The notes beneath the pieces are model-generated. The model did no database searches. It saw only the letters and a program-made list of their open reading frames with translations, and had not been told where the DNA came from. Below, piece by piece: positions 47,762 to 57,906 of a stretch of DNA of 64,000 nt. Origin of the DNA: Sarcomyxa edulis (Eukaryota; Basidiomycota; Agaricomycetes; Agaricales; Mycenaceae); contig QUOL01000010.1 in NCBI GenBank assembly GCA_009761415.1, positions 744,001 through 808,000 on the forward strand. The letters run 5' to 3'. How positions within the stretch are numbered: position 1 is the first letter of the stretch; each line of letters begins with the position of its first letter. A program made the position numbers and the translations under genes.

Positions 47762-50093
47762 TTAATCAGACCCAGATTCCATGCAACTCCAGTCTCCTGA
47801 ATATTGCGGAGGGTTCATAGTATTGCTCTTCGGTTCTAACAGCAACTGTCCTTCGGGCCCAATGGATCCTATAAAGATGTAAATTGATCAATGCCCTGCA
47901 GAACGACGAAAGAACACACAAAAAAAACACAATATTTACCGCGAGGATAGAGATTCTTCCATGAAGTTCGGAACAATTCAAGGAGTTCTGTTCTCTCTAC
48001 TTCACATTCTTTGTTCCAGCTATATCTCAACAGGTCATGGCCTGACAGTGCGCGAATGTGGTCATAGAGTGAAACAAGCAACTTGGCTTGCTCTCTCCGA
48101 AGGCTTCCATGGGTGTCGCGAGTATGAGTAGTAATGAGGTTGACCAAACCGGTCGTTAAGGAGAGAAAGGTGTACCCATATGTGTTGGGTGCGGTTCTCA
48201 GGCCGTCTAGAACAGAGAATGCTATGTCGAGTTTGCGAGTCCGCCTGTTTTCGAAATGGAGCAATGACATCGACACATCCGTGGAAAGACCATACGGGCC
48301 GTACATCCAGCCAGCAAATTTAGTGAGACGGTTGATGTGGTCAGGAATATCACGATCGGGGATTTCCTTCCATAACCAACGAACTATAGCGTCGACAAAA
48401 ATCTTCCGAGACTTTAATATCTTCGACACTGTGTCCAAGTCGGGCTCGGTTTTACTCCTCCTGAAGATGTTCGTTCCATCCCAACAGGTAAGACACACTG
48501 CAACATCGACCGGAGAAAATGAATTTGACGGTGAAGGACCGAGAATACGACGAAGTGCATCGTCCACTCGGAAAGAGTCAACAAGTTGGTCATCGATCAA
48601 CGGATCGTTGAGCTGCCAAGAGAGCATTTCGAATACAGCAGAGAAGATAAAGGTGAAGATGGTCTTGTTTGGGTAACGAAAGAATCCATCTCCATGACGG
48701 ACATACGCTTCAAGATGCGGAATCATGCTGTTCAGACCTAGGCCAAGTTCCTGTTCAGGGCCTGGGATAGTGCCAAAATATGGCCAGGCTGGCTGCCTCT
48801 CCATGATAAGTGTCAGTCCCTGCAACACATCCACCCACAATGTAATCTTGAAGTTGGTATCTAAAGAGCCGAGTCCATGGCATACACCCCAGGATATAAG
48901 CGATAAAACATCTTGGGTGGTTGGGGTACTGCGAGCCCAAATATGTTCAGCAAGAGATGGAGCTGTTTCCTTCCAGTTGATCTGGATGTCAGAGAAGACA
49001 CTACGACCGGACCACCTGCTAAGACACTTCGTAACAGTCAGAGGTGCAATGGAAGAGTGTGTGCCTAGCCACTTCGTGAGGTGATTGACAAACGTAGTAG
49101 AGTCCGGGGTGGTGTCAGAACTACGGCGCTCCTGCAGGCCAGCATCGTATAAGACCGAGAAGGCCATCTCGCTGACCCTCTGTCCGATAACATTTCCATC
49201 ACCTTCCGTTTCCTCGATGTATTCCGACTTGAGCATATTATTGACTATGCTCGAGAGGTCAGGCTGATTATTTACTTGATTATCAGCCTCAGTCCAAGTC
49301 TGTAGGCGAGAAAGGACTGCGAAGGACTGGATGAAGGTTGAGCGCCGAAGACGACCGACCTCCTTGAACCTGCTGTGTTCACGTTGTGCTGCGTCACGTA
49401 ATGCATCAAGAAGTTCAAGCCTCTGAGAAGTACCGCAAAAGTTAAGGGTGCGGGCTAATGAAACAATTATCTCTCAGCTATACATGCATTCTAAAAGGAA
49501 ATTACCGACCATATTTTTGACGAAAGCGATGCAGTCTTATGATGGACTCGGAAGCGGTGAGATTGCATCGGTAGCTGGCTTCCGGCGATAACAGGTGAAC
49601 CAGTGATTTTATCTCTAGACCAGAGAGTATTGTTTCGGCGTCAGGAGGCACTTCCCGATAGAAATACGCTCTTGTCGTGCTATTCTCGCAAATAGAAGGA
49701 AACGCGGCTGCAGCCTGGTCAAGAAAATCATCGTCATGGGTTGCCTGAAGAATTGCGTGATATACACGAGCCTCGAGAGGTAGAAATTGATCGTTATCGC
49801 TGGACCCCTCCTCCTTGGCTTTCTCATCTCTCACTGGCTTGTCCACCTCCACACTGGTCTCGTTTTTCGACACCGGGTTCTCTAGATCTGGGTTTCTGAG
49901 ATGGAAGAAAACACGCTTCGAGATCCACAGGATTATAGATCGCATAAGAAGTCGAATAGATTCACTCGATGATTGGATAAACTCAGAAGAGGAGCGAATG
50001 TGCGCTGAGATCCACCGAGATAGACGCGGAAATCGATGTTCAATACGTCGACTCAAGCGATAGATATACCGAGAGACAATTGTGCGAAAAGGA
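47762..50093 (-). pseudogene. DUF6535-type protein, 3' part of a gene split by a copia element
   Basis: This is the downstream portion of one minus-strand gene whose upstream portion is 55194-56417. From the insertion point the frame runs RTIVSRYIYRLSRRIEHRFP, through a Ser/Glu-rich linker, to RLHRFRQKYGR at 49507. After an intron it continues RTLNFCGTSQRLELLDALRD and then a long helical region (49236-47940). A last intron and a short exon end in SCMESGSD with the stop at 47762. DUF6535 proteins are large, basidiomycete-specific, membrane-associated proteins of unknown role. The copia insertion disrupts the gene, but the downstream frame shows no other damage. Confidence 0.8.
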
Positions 50094-50393
50094 TAATAAA
50101 GTTGAGTCCATATTTGGAGCACCTCGCATCTCTTTGAAGCGTGGGAAATAAAGTTCTGGCACCTCGAATTATTTTTCCCACGATCACCTGTAGGATAGAA
50201 AACTCTCGTTTAGTATTTCTCTTTCCTCAGTCGTTGTCTCTACCAACGTCTGAGGTATGTTACACAGTCCTTACTATACTAAGTCCTATACTGACTGTAC
50301 CTAGCCTCATCCTATTGCATTAGGTACAGTTTAATATTAGTCGTTGTCTCTACCAACGTCTGAGCCTCATCCTATTGCATTAGGATTTCATTA
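50094..50393 (+). repeat. 5' LTR of the copia element
   Basis: A 300 bp direct repeat, base-for-base the same as 54894-55193 by eye. It contains an internal duplicated word GTCGTTGTCTCTACCAACG. Confidence 0.95.
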
Positions 50394-50406
50394 GGTTATG
50401 GGCCCT
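50394..50406 (+). promoter_or_regulatory. putative primer-binding site, half-tRNA type
   Basis: GGTTATGGGCCCTGCGC directly follows the 5' LTR. Its complement reads GCGCAGGGCCCATAACC, which resembles the anticodon arm of eukaryotic initiator tRNA-Met (anticodon CAU in context GGGCTCATAACC). Drosophila copia is known to prime from an internal fragment of that tRNA. One position is a T-to-C difference from the usual tRNA. Confidence 0.6.
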
Positions 50407-50506
50407 GCGCACCAGCGCCATTTATAGAGACTGGATTCCATAGAATCTCTTATAGAAGCACTCCCACTACTCTCCATCAAATTCCCTCGAGAAACTCATT
50501 CCCATC

Positions 50507-53500
50507 ATGGCTCCTTCTAATTCACCCGGCACGTCATCCACGTCGCACAGCTCCTGGGATCTCCCACATGGTGCCGCTACGTACTTTCCAAAGGCCGAGA
50601 GTGATCGTCTAGCAGACGAGGAAAACTACTACGTGTGGTCTATCCGTATGAAGGACGCCTTCGATGTCGTCGACTTATGGGAAATCGTCAATGGTGATGA
50701 GAAGGTTCCACCGGATTCTAAGGCCGACGAGCTTTTACTCTGGAAGAAAAAGGACAAGGCAGCTAAGTCACTACTTACTCAGTGTATCAAAAGCAATCTC
50801 GTCGTCAAGGTCGCTCACGCTACTTCGAGCCACCACGCCTGGTCGATACTCGAGACTGAATACAGTCAAACCGGTCCTGGCTCCATCATGCTCTGGTTCA
50901 AGAGATTGACCATGAAGTATGTGCCGGCCGACGGTTCTATCGCGAACCACATTACCGGGTACCAGGCAGCACTCCGAGCTCTTGCCAACGCCGAATTCCT
51001 TATCCCAGAATATATCGCCGCTGCCATCCTGATTTCGACCCTTCCATCAGATCCTAACGATCCCGAGTCATGGAGTTCCTACATTTCCACCGTCAAACTC
51101 GATAAATCATCGACTACCCTTGCTAGTGCCATCAACGGCATCAACGACGCTAAACGTCGCACAACTCCGGAAAAGACCGAGGAGCAGAAACTAGAGACTG
51201 CCCTCGCGACCCTTGAGCAGGTCGCTCGCAGCCACGGTCGACTATTTTGTCAGAACTGCAAGCGCGAAGGTCACGATACCAAGAGTTGTTGGGCCAGGGG
51301 CGGGGCGAAGGAAGGACAAGGTCCTAGGAGTAAGAAGAAAAGTGGGAGGAAGAAGGGCAAGGAAAAAGCCCATAATATAGATGAGGAGGGGGATGAAGAT
51401 TCACATGTCGTATTCGAGAAATGCCTCATGACCACTTTTTCCACTTATTCTCAGCGTGAAGGCTCCCTATCGACTTCTCCGCAACACTCCCTCAACGATG
51501 AAGACTTGGCGTATTCTGCAGATACCGACCACTGCTCATCAACCATCATTGATTCTGGAACCTCCAGCCACATTCATTCTATCCGTTCCGACTTCATATC
51601 CTGCTCTACCTCTGCCACCGGAAATATCAACGGTTTTGGCGACGGTAAGAAGAAGATCGAAGGACGAGGTGAAGTTCATATGCTCGCTAAACTCCCAAAG
51701 TCTGGCAGCGCTCGTCTCAGGCTGAAGGATACGTGCTACGTGCCGAATACCTCGCCATCGCTGATCTCAGTATCGCGACTTGACGAAGCAGATTGCTACA
51801 CAATTTTTGGGAAGGGTCGTTGCATCAGCTTCGACATCACCGACAACGGGAAACTTATCCGCGACATTCTATCACACGGCAAAGTTATTCTCACCGGTAC
51901 CAAGGGCAAGGACCGCCTCTACCACCTCGATAAACCCCACAGTCAAAAGTCCACGGATACGTCGTACGCTGCCACCGAACCACCCCGTTCCAAATTGGAA
52001 GACCTTCACTTTCGCCTCGGACACCTGAACTACAGGTCAGTCAAGGCTATGGTCCAAAAGGGCATGGTTACCGGCGTCAAGCTTACAAAACGGGATCTCG
52101 AAATTGAACCTCCCGTATGCGCATCATGCGTAAAAGGCAAGATGACTAGAGCCTCCTTTCCACCGTCGGAGAGTGGAAAAGCCAGTCAGATTCTTGGCCG
52201 AGTTCACTCAGATCTCTGGGGACCAGCTCAAGTCCGAACAAAGGAAGGTCACCGCTATCTGATGACACTCACCGACCACAAAACGCGGTGGGTATGGAAA
52301 CGATTCCTAAAGCGCAAGAGCGAAGCATTTGCCTCGTTCAAGGAGTGGCTCGTGCAGGTGGAGAGAGAAACTGGGAAGAAACTAAAGGTATTCCATTGCG
52401 ACGGAGGGGGAGAATTTTTCCCAACGGTTTGGAAGGAATTCATGAAGGAACGTGGTATACGCGTCGAATTCACCTCCGCCGATACTCCAGAGCAAAATGG
52501 TGCCTCGGAACGCCTCAATCGTACATTATTCGATCGCGTCCGAACCTGTCTCATTGACTCCAAACTCCCACTATTCCTCTGGGCGCAATGTGTCAACTAT
52601 ATGGTCTACACCAAGAACCGTAACACCACCAGCGCACTCACCAATCAAACTCCCTATGAAGCACGCTATGGAAGAAAGCCAAACGTTTCCAGCTTGCACC
52701 GATTTGGATGCAAAGCTTTTCTCTACAATCCTGGCAAGAAGCTCGACCCAAGAGCTGAAGAAGTCATATTTGTAGGGTATGCCGATCAACAAAAGGCATA
52801 TACGGTATATCGACCGGAGAAGAAGACAACCTACTCTTCCATTCACGTACGTTTCGACGACAATTCTATATCCAACCACAGCTTTCAGGCTGAGGGGGAG
52901 AATCTATTCGCCTACGACAGTCTCAAGTCAACATCCGACGATGATGACATCTGGGCCAGCCCTCCTTCTGTTCCTGCGTCGAACCTACCTCCCGTCGAAC
53001 CCGTTCATCCTGCACCTGCACCAGCAGAAGTGCAACCTCCACCAAAGTCACGCATTCCTCGGACTAAACGTCCATTACCACCACCTCGTGAACCCTCCAC
53101 TCGGATACGGAGACCGACAGAGAAAGCAATAGCTGGCGGCGCTATTATACCTGCCCCTGTTGCTCCTGCTCCTCCCATTCCAGAATCTAACTCAGGGGGA
53201 GATTCCGAAACTGCGTCGACTGATGGTGCAGATCCTGCTCAAGAAGCGGTTGATCTAGCCATGCTCTCATCAGAGTATGTATATATTGCATCTGGAGACA
53301 TTCCCAGATCCTATCAGGAAGCTCTCACATGTCCTGACTACGCCGAATGGCAAGCTGCCATGGAATACGAGCTTAACGCGATCACCCAATTGGGAACGTT
53401 TGAACTCGTCGAATTACCTCCAGACCGCAAAGCCATCGACGGCAAATGGGTGTATGACATCAAGCATGACTCGAACGGTGTTATCACTCGGTATCGAGCG

Positions 53501-54886
53501 CGCTATGTTGCCAAAGGTTTCACTCAAATCCCCGGAGTCGATTTCTTCAACACTTTTGCTCCTGTCGCCAAGATCGAAAGTATTCGTATTCTCATGGCAC
53601 TGGCCGCAATCCTAGACTGGGAATTCCAAGTCATCGACGTCGACTCTGCCTTTCTGAACAGCGGAATGCCTAAAGACCAACTGATCTATGTTCGACAACC
53701 TCCTGGATTCCAAAGGGTTGGAAAAGAACATTGGGTATGGCTTTTACTCAAGGGACTCTACGGTCTCAAGCAATCAGCCTATCTCTGGTATCAGAAGCTC
53801 AAGGCCATGATGATCCGTATGGGTTTCTACGTCTGCCGCTCTGATCCTTGCGTCTTTATCCGCTCATCCCCATCTGCTACCTCTATAGTCGCCGCTCACG
53901 TCGATGATCTCGGATTATATTGCAGCTCAGTTGCTGAGGTCGAACTCCTCAAATCCCAATTCCGTGAGCACGTCAACATCAAAGACGGCGGTGATGCAAA
54001 GATGATTTTGGGTATGGAAATCATTCGAGATAGGAAAGCCCACACCATTTCTCTGTCCCATCGTTTCTATATTGACACCATCGTCAAACGATTCCGACAA
54101 GAAGATGCTCGACCCGTTTACTCTCCAATGAACGCGTCTGGTCCACCTCTCTCAAAAGCAGATTCCCCCAAAACTCAGGATGAACGCGATTACATGCGGA
54201 ACGTACCCTACCAATCGGCCGTCGGTTCTCTCATGCATGCTGCAGTCATGACTCGTCCCGATATTGCCCATGCAGTTCAGAATGTTGCCCAATTCATGGC
54301 AGATCCTGGTGAAGCTCATTGGCGTGCTGTTAAGCGCATCATCCAGTATCTCAAGACGACTCGAGATTATGTTCTCAATTTAGGCGGGAAATCCAACACT
54401 CTCGAAATCGTCAGCTATTGCGATTCGGACTGGGGAAACTCTCCTGACGCTCGCTCCATCTCAGGCTACGCTATACTCCTAGGTGACGGTTGTTTTGCTT
54501 ATTCTTCTAAGAAACAGACAGCCACTGCCCTCTCCTCTGGAGAAGCTGAGCTCTACGCTGGCACTCATGCTGGACGTGAAGTTGTTTGGCTCCGGCAATT
54601 CCTCACCGAAATTGGTTTCAAGCCTACTGGACCTACCACTTTCCATATCGACAACACCTCCACCATTCGCATGATTGAGAAACCCGACGAGGTCAGTAAT
54701 CGGACAAAGCATATCAACATTTCTTATCACTGGATACGCGAAGCTGCTGCCGCTCAAATACTGAAGCCCGAGTACATTCCGACCGAGGAAAACATTGCGG
54801 ATTTATTCACCAAGCCTCTATATACTCCGCGGCACCAAAAGCTCTGCGCCATGCTGGGAATGGGTCCACGAACTGATGCTCGTTGA
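50507..54886 (+). CDS. copia Gag-Pol polyprotein
   Basis: A 1,459-residue frame from ATG 50507. Gag has the UBN2-type helical region and a CCHC knuckle CQNCKREGHDTKSC near 51255. Protease follows with IIDSGTSSHIHS near 51550. Integrase comes before reverse transcriptase, as in Ty1/copia: HHCC finger (HFRLGHLNYRS...CASCVKGKM) near 52010-52140, and the D/D/E set (HSDLWGP, FHCDGGGEF, EQNGASERLNRT). Reverse transcriptase starts at WVYDIKHDSNG near 53440 with the active site AAHVDDLGLY near 53900. RNase H contains YCDSDWGNSPDARSISGY near 54420. No stops or frameshifts. The linker between integrase and reverse transcriptase is Pro-rich. Confidence 0.97.
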   Translation: MAPSNSPGTSSTSHSSWDLPHGAATYFPKAESDRLADEENYYVWSIRMKDAFDVVDLWEIVNGDEKVPPDSKADELLLWKKKDKAAKSLLTQCIKSNLVVKVAHATSSHHAWSILETEYSQTGPGSIMLWFKRLTMKYVPADGSIANHITGYQAALRALANAEFLIPEYIAAAILISTLPSDPNDPESWSSYISTVKLDKSSTTLASAINGINDAKRRTTPEKTEEQKLETALATLEQVARSHGRLFCQNCKREGHDTKSCWARGGAKEGQGPRSKKKSGRKKGKEKAHNIDEEGDEDSHVVFEKCLMTTFSTYSQREGSLSTSPQHSLNDEDLAYSADTDHCSSTIIDSGTSSHIHSIRSDFISCSTSATGNINGFGDGKKKIEGRGEVHMLAKLPKSGSARLRLKDTCYVPNTSPSLISVSRLDEADCYTIFGKGRCISFDITDNGKLIRDILSHGKVILTGTKGKDRLYHLDKPHSQKSTDTSYAATEPPRSKLEDLHFRLGHLNYRSVKAMVQKGMVTGVKLTKRDLEIEPPVCASCVKGKMTRASFPPSESGKASQILGRVHSDLWGPAQVRTKEGHRYLMTLTDHKTRWVWKRFLKRKSEAFASFKEWLVQVERETGKKLKVFHCDGGGEFFPTVWKEFMKERGIRVEFTSADTPEQNGASERLNRTLFDRVRTCLIDSKLPLFLWAQCVNYMVYTKNRNTTSALTNQTPYEARYGRKPNVSSLHRFGCKAFLYNPGKKLDPRAEEVIFVGYADQQKAYTVYRPEKKTTYSSIHVRFDDNSISNHSFQAEGENLFAYDSLKSTSDDDDIWASPPSVPASNLPPVEPVHPAPAPAEVQPPPKSRIPRTKRPLPPPREPSTRIRRPTEKAIAGGAIIPAPVAPAPPIPESNSGGDSETASTDGADPAQEAVDLAMLSSEYVYIASGDIPRSYQEALTCPDYAEWQAAMEYELNAITQLGTFELVELPPDRKAIDGKWVYDIKHDSNGVITRYRARYVAKGFTQIPGVDFFNTFAPVAKIESIRILMALAAILDWEFQVIDVDSAFLNSGMPKDQLIYVRQPPGFQRVGKEHWVWLLLKGLYGLKQSAYLWYQKLKAMMIRMGFYVCRSDPCVFIRSSPSATSIVAAHVDDLGLYCSSVAEVELLKSQFREHVNIKDGGDAKMILGMEIIRDRKAHTISLSHRFYIDTIVKRFRQEDARPVYSPMNASGPPLSKADSPKTQDERDYMRNVPYQSAVGSLMHAAVMTRPDIAHAVQNVAQFMADPGEAHWRAVKRIIQYLKTTRDYVLNLGGKSNTLEIVSYCDSDWGNSPDARSISGYAILLGDGCFAYSSKKQTATALSSGEAELYAGTHAGREVVWLRQFLTEIGFKPTGPTTFHIDNTSTIRMIEKPDEVSNRTKHINISYHWIREAAAAQILKPEYIPTEENIADLFTKPLYTPRHQKLCAMLGMGPRTDAR

Positions 54887-54893
54887 GGGGGAG

Positions 54894-55193
54894 TAATAAA
54901 GTTGAGTCCATATTTGGAGCACCTCGCATCTCTTTGAAGCGTGGGAAATAAAGTTCTGGCACCTCGAATTATTTTTCCCACGATCACCTGTAGGATAGAA
55001 AACTCTCGTTTAGTATTTCTCTTTCCTCAGTCGTTGTCTCTACCAACGTCTGAGGTATGTTACACAGTCCTTACTATACTAAGTCCTATACTGACTGTAC
55101 CTAGCCTCATCCTATTGCATTAGGTACAGTTTAATATTAGTCGTTGTCTCTACCAACGTCTGAGCCTCATCCTATTGCATTAGGATTTCATTA
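54894..55193 (+). repeat. 3' LTR of the copia element
   Basis: Identical to the 5' LTR. It is followed by the AAGGA target duplication and then DUF6535 coding sequence. Confidence 0.95.
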
Positions 55194-56417
55194 AAGGAGA
55201 GTTCTCCGGATGCAGATAGGCATGCATCAGGGTATACAACAAAGCTACGCCGACCAAAAGGATAGCGATGGCTGACAAGGATGCAGCTACTATGACGGGA
55301 ACTGAGGAGTGTGGAGACCCTATCGCAGCAGAGAAGATGTTATCGAGGAGTCCAATGAGGAAGAGGATGACCGGAATGGTGAGGATGATGGGGAGGGTCT
55401 CCAGCGCAGGTCCGAGGATGCGCTCAGCCTCCGTCCAACGTTGATGTATGTCGACGAGCATCACGTGGGGCTTGCCAGTTGACTTTGTGAGTACAGCGAG
55501 GAACGCACGGCCCGCAACTGCCAGAGCCGCCGCAGATATCTTTGAGAGCGAGGACCTGGTCAGAGGAGTCAATAAAGATTATGTTGAAACTCACACTGAT
55601 GATAAGTGCAAGAGACCAATAAGCGTTGACTCGAACGTCTGATGCATCTGGCTCAAATGGAGTTGATGGGGTGATATTCAATCGTGCGGCTTGTATACCA
55701 CTGATTTGTATGACGATTTCCGTGAGATTTGCGAGGAGTTCGTTGGTTCTCGCAGCTTGGTCAGGGCTGAGGTTGTGGACCGAGTCGACGAAAAAGGATG
55801 TCACGATAGCCGAAAACAGACCGACCTTCCAAGGACGGATGAGAGATATGGAGAACATGGGAGGTTTGGAAGCTACTCACAAAAACTAATAGAACGTCAA
55901 GACTGCCTCGCCAACGGTCTACTATCGCGTCGATGCGCTCCCGAGCCGATTTGAGCAGAGGATTCCATGCGCTACTGCTGTATTGTGGAACAGGCGGTAT
56001 GGATTGACGAGAAACATCTTGACATGAACTAAGTAAAAAATCACAATCAAAACAAATTCGCTCAACGTACCGGCGGCTGCCTCTCGATTGTCTATGCGAG
56101 TGAGCAACTCATCTGTGCGACTGAGGCGCTGTTCTATGAGAACAAGCAGATCTATCTGCTTCTGAAGAAGCTTGTCACCCGATGAGACACTGAGGAATGA
56201 TGACCGCTCAGGTTACCTATTACCTCGATGAGAAGCATTGAACTCACTGTGTGTCGGCGGGTGTGCACCCCTCAATTACTTGAGAAATAGAGTCTTGAGT
56301 CGGAACCGGAAAATCAGCGGTAGGCATCACGAATGTCGCAGAATTATCAGCATCGACCTGGACTGGAACCTCTTTCAAGATTTCCAGGGGATCAGGACCG
56401 GGTGTGTCTTCAGGCAT
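55194..56417 (-). pseudogene. DUF6535-type protein, 5' part of a gene split by a copia element
   Basis: Starts at ATG 56417 (MPEDTPGPDPLEILKEV). Exon 2 forms a coiled coil (KLLQKQIDLLVLIEQRLSRT), exon 3 holds SARERIDAIVDRWRGSLDVL, exon 4 VGLFSAIVTSFFVDSVHNLS and YWSLALIIS, and exon 5 ISAAALAVAGRAFLAVL, HQRWTEAERILGPALETLP and two hydrophobic helices (IILTIPVILFLIGLL, ILLVGVALLYTLMHAYL). This is the DUF6535 membrane region. The frame stops a few codons into the copia LTR. Ignoring the element and one AAGGA copy, the codons at the join (HPENSP then F, RTIVSRY) stay in frame with the portion at 47762-50093. Confidence 0.82.
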
Positions 56418-57488
56418 GGGGTGATATAGAGTTGAAGTAAGACATGAAATCTGAAAGTGTTCCTTGTGGTTACTAGAGGGATAAGAGCGCTTGCTCGTAG
56501 TGTTTGAGGCTATCCGGGATCACCGTCGGGATGTCGCTACTTGCGAGTTCATGAGCATTTTATTGTGATTCCGTACACGTCCCATATCCCGTACTTTCTG
56601 AAATTGAGATTTTTTAACGATTTGTGAACGATCATGGAGAATATTAGACCAGTGGTATACTGACATCGAGTCTTTTCAACGATGCTACGACCTGACACGA
56701 ATTTGAAGGTCGTTAGGCCTTTTCGAGATCCAAGTCAGCTTGTAGATTTCTAGGCCTTCGTGTATACATGTTCCTCCTTGGTTCCTCCGTGTCATTCATC
56801 CGAAAGATCATCGATGGGAATGGTGAACACGAGAGTCAGAAGCAAAAATCGTGTCGTCGAGACTCGACGCTAGGGTGCCGGGTAGAACTCGAATGTTATT
56901 AACACCTGTTATTAACAGGTGGTTATTCACAGTTATAAACAGTCACGAAGTCGACGACGGATTTTGAGGTGTTAATAACACTTTGCAGGATAGCACGTGA
57001 CCTCCTGCCACGAAAATCTCACAGTCACTGAGTCAGACATCCAACGTTCAACGTTCAACGCTCCACAGTCCACAGTCCAGACTTCTCATATTTGCAAAAG
57101 AAAATTGTCCTCAATGAATATCCGTATGACTGTATTGTGTTTTTTGAGTCTCTCTGTCGTTGTCCACGATCTCGTTATGTCGGCAGACCAGGAATTCCTC
57201 ACCCTAGAATGGATGAAAACTTCCGAGCCCAAGATATTCGCCAAAGCACCTACTCACGTCCATGCCGTTTTTACAGCCCTCTGCAGGATACCCTTACCCA
57301 TAACAAGTGTTGGGTTTCCTCATCCATCTCTCTCAATTCCTCGATTCCTCGGATATCAACTTCCCGCAATCTCTACCATACACCCTCAGCCTCCCATTCA
57401 CAGCTACTTCAGCAAGACGGCACCGGAAAAATACAGAGTTGCCAATGTAGTTTGCATACCGATACCAACCTCCGAAGTTGTCAACGAG
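56418..57488. other. intergenic region up to the second gypsy element
   Basis: It contains an 87 bp fold-back element (56894-56980) and short direct repeats of TCCACAG/CAACGTTCAACG at about 57045-57080. A plus-strand frame from ATG 57115 (MNIRMTVLCFLSLSVVV, a possible signal peptide) runs about 125 codons straight into the LTR at 57489. It may be the front of a secreted-protein gene cut by the insertion, but no family is recognised. Confidence 0.35.
56894..56980. repeat. 87 bp fold-back element with 14 bp perfect inverted ends
   Basis: TGTTATTAACACCT at 56894 is the exact reverse complement of 56967-56980. A second small palindrome, CACCTGTT-ATT-AACAGGTG, overlaps the left end. No clear target duplication is visible. 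Confidence 0.6.
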
Positions 57489-57837
57489 TGTGATACGGCC
57501 CGTGACGTGACTTCGGTGAGTAGAACGTTAGAAGTCTTGAGGTTGATCCGAAGTGAGCCCGACATCGGGAACGGAGTCGGGGAGGCTGTGACCGGGCTTC
57601 CGGGAGCAGTTACGCGTACTCAGGCACCGAGGGCGGGGATCAACCGAGTATCACGCTGACACCGGGCAGTCTTCTTGTATTAAGATAGCATGCTAGGGTG
57701 TTTGTGGTGATTGTAATATATTAAGGTTCAAGTAAAATAGTACAAGTATATATACTAGGTACTATACAGCTAACAACAAGGTCCGTGTACCTGAGTCTAT
57801 GGACATGTCACAGTCACGTGTTACCCATGTTATCACA
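57489..57837 (-). repeat. putative 3' LTR of the second gypsy element
   Basis: A 349 bp segment with inverted ends TGTGATA...TATCACA and a TATA-like run (GTATATATAC, about 57748-57757). On the element strand a G-rich purine tract lies immediately upstream of its TGTGATAAC start, as required for a 3' LTR. Its partner LTR is beyond the window, so the assignment rests on these signals only. Confidence 0.65.
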
Positions 57838-57906
57838 GTGCCCCCCACATGTCCTAACGCTAGCGTAAACGGACCTGATCCAAAAGAGAACGAAAAAAAC
57901 CGTGCA

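Larger units (their letters stand above)
50089..55198 (+). mobile_element. complete Ty1/copia LTR retrotransposon inserted in the DUF6535 gene
   Basis: The element is 50094-55193, with identical 300 bp LTRs and the 5 bp target duplication AAGGA (50089-50093 and 55194-55198). The LTRs start TAATAAAG and end TTCATTA, so the termini are TA...TA and not TG...CA. A putative half-tRNA primer site follows the 5' LTR (50394-50406) and the purine tract GAGGGGGAG (54885-54893) precedes the 3' LTR. A single intact gag-pol frame lies inside. It is in opposite orientation to the host gene. Confidence 0.95.

Noticed and set aside
53890..53915. HVDD instead of YVDD in the copia reverse transcriptase
   Set aside because: The aspartate pair is intact and HVDD is a familiar variant among fungal copia elements, so it is not evidence of damage.
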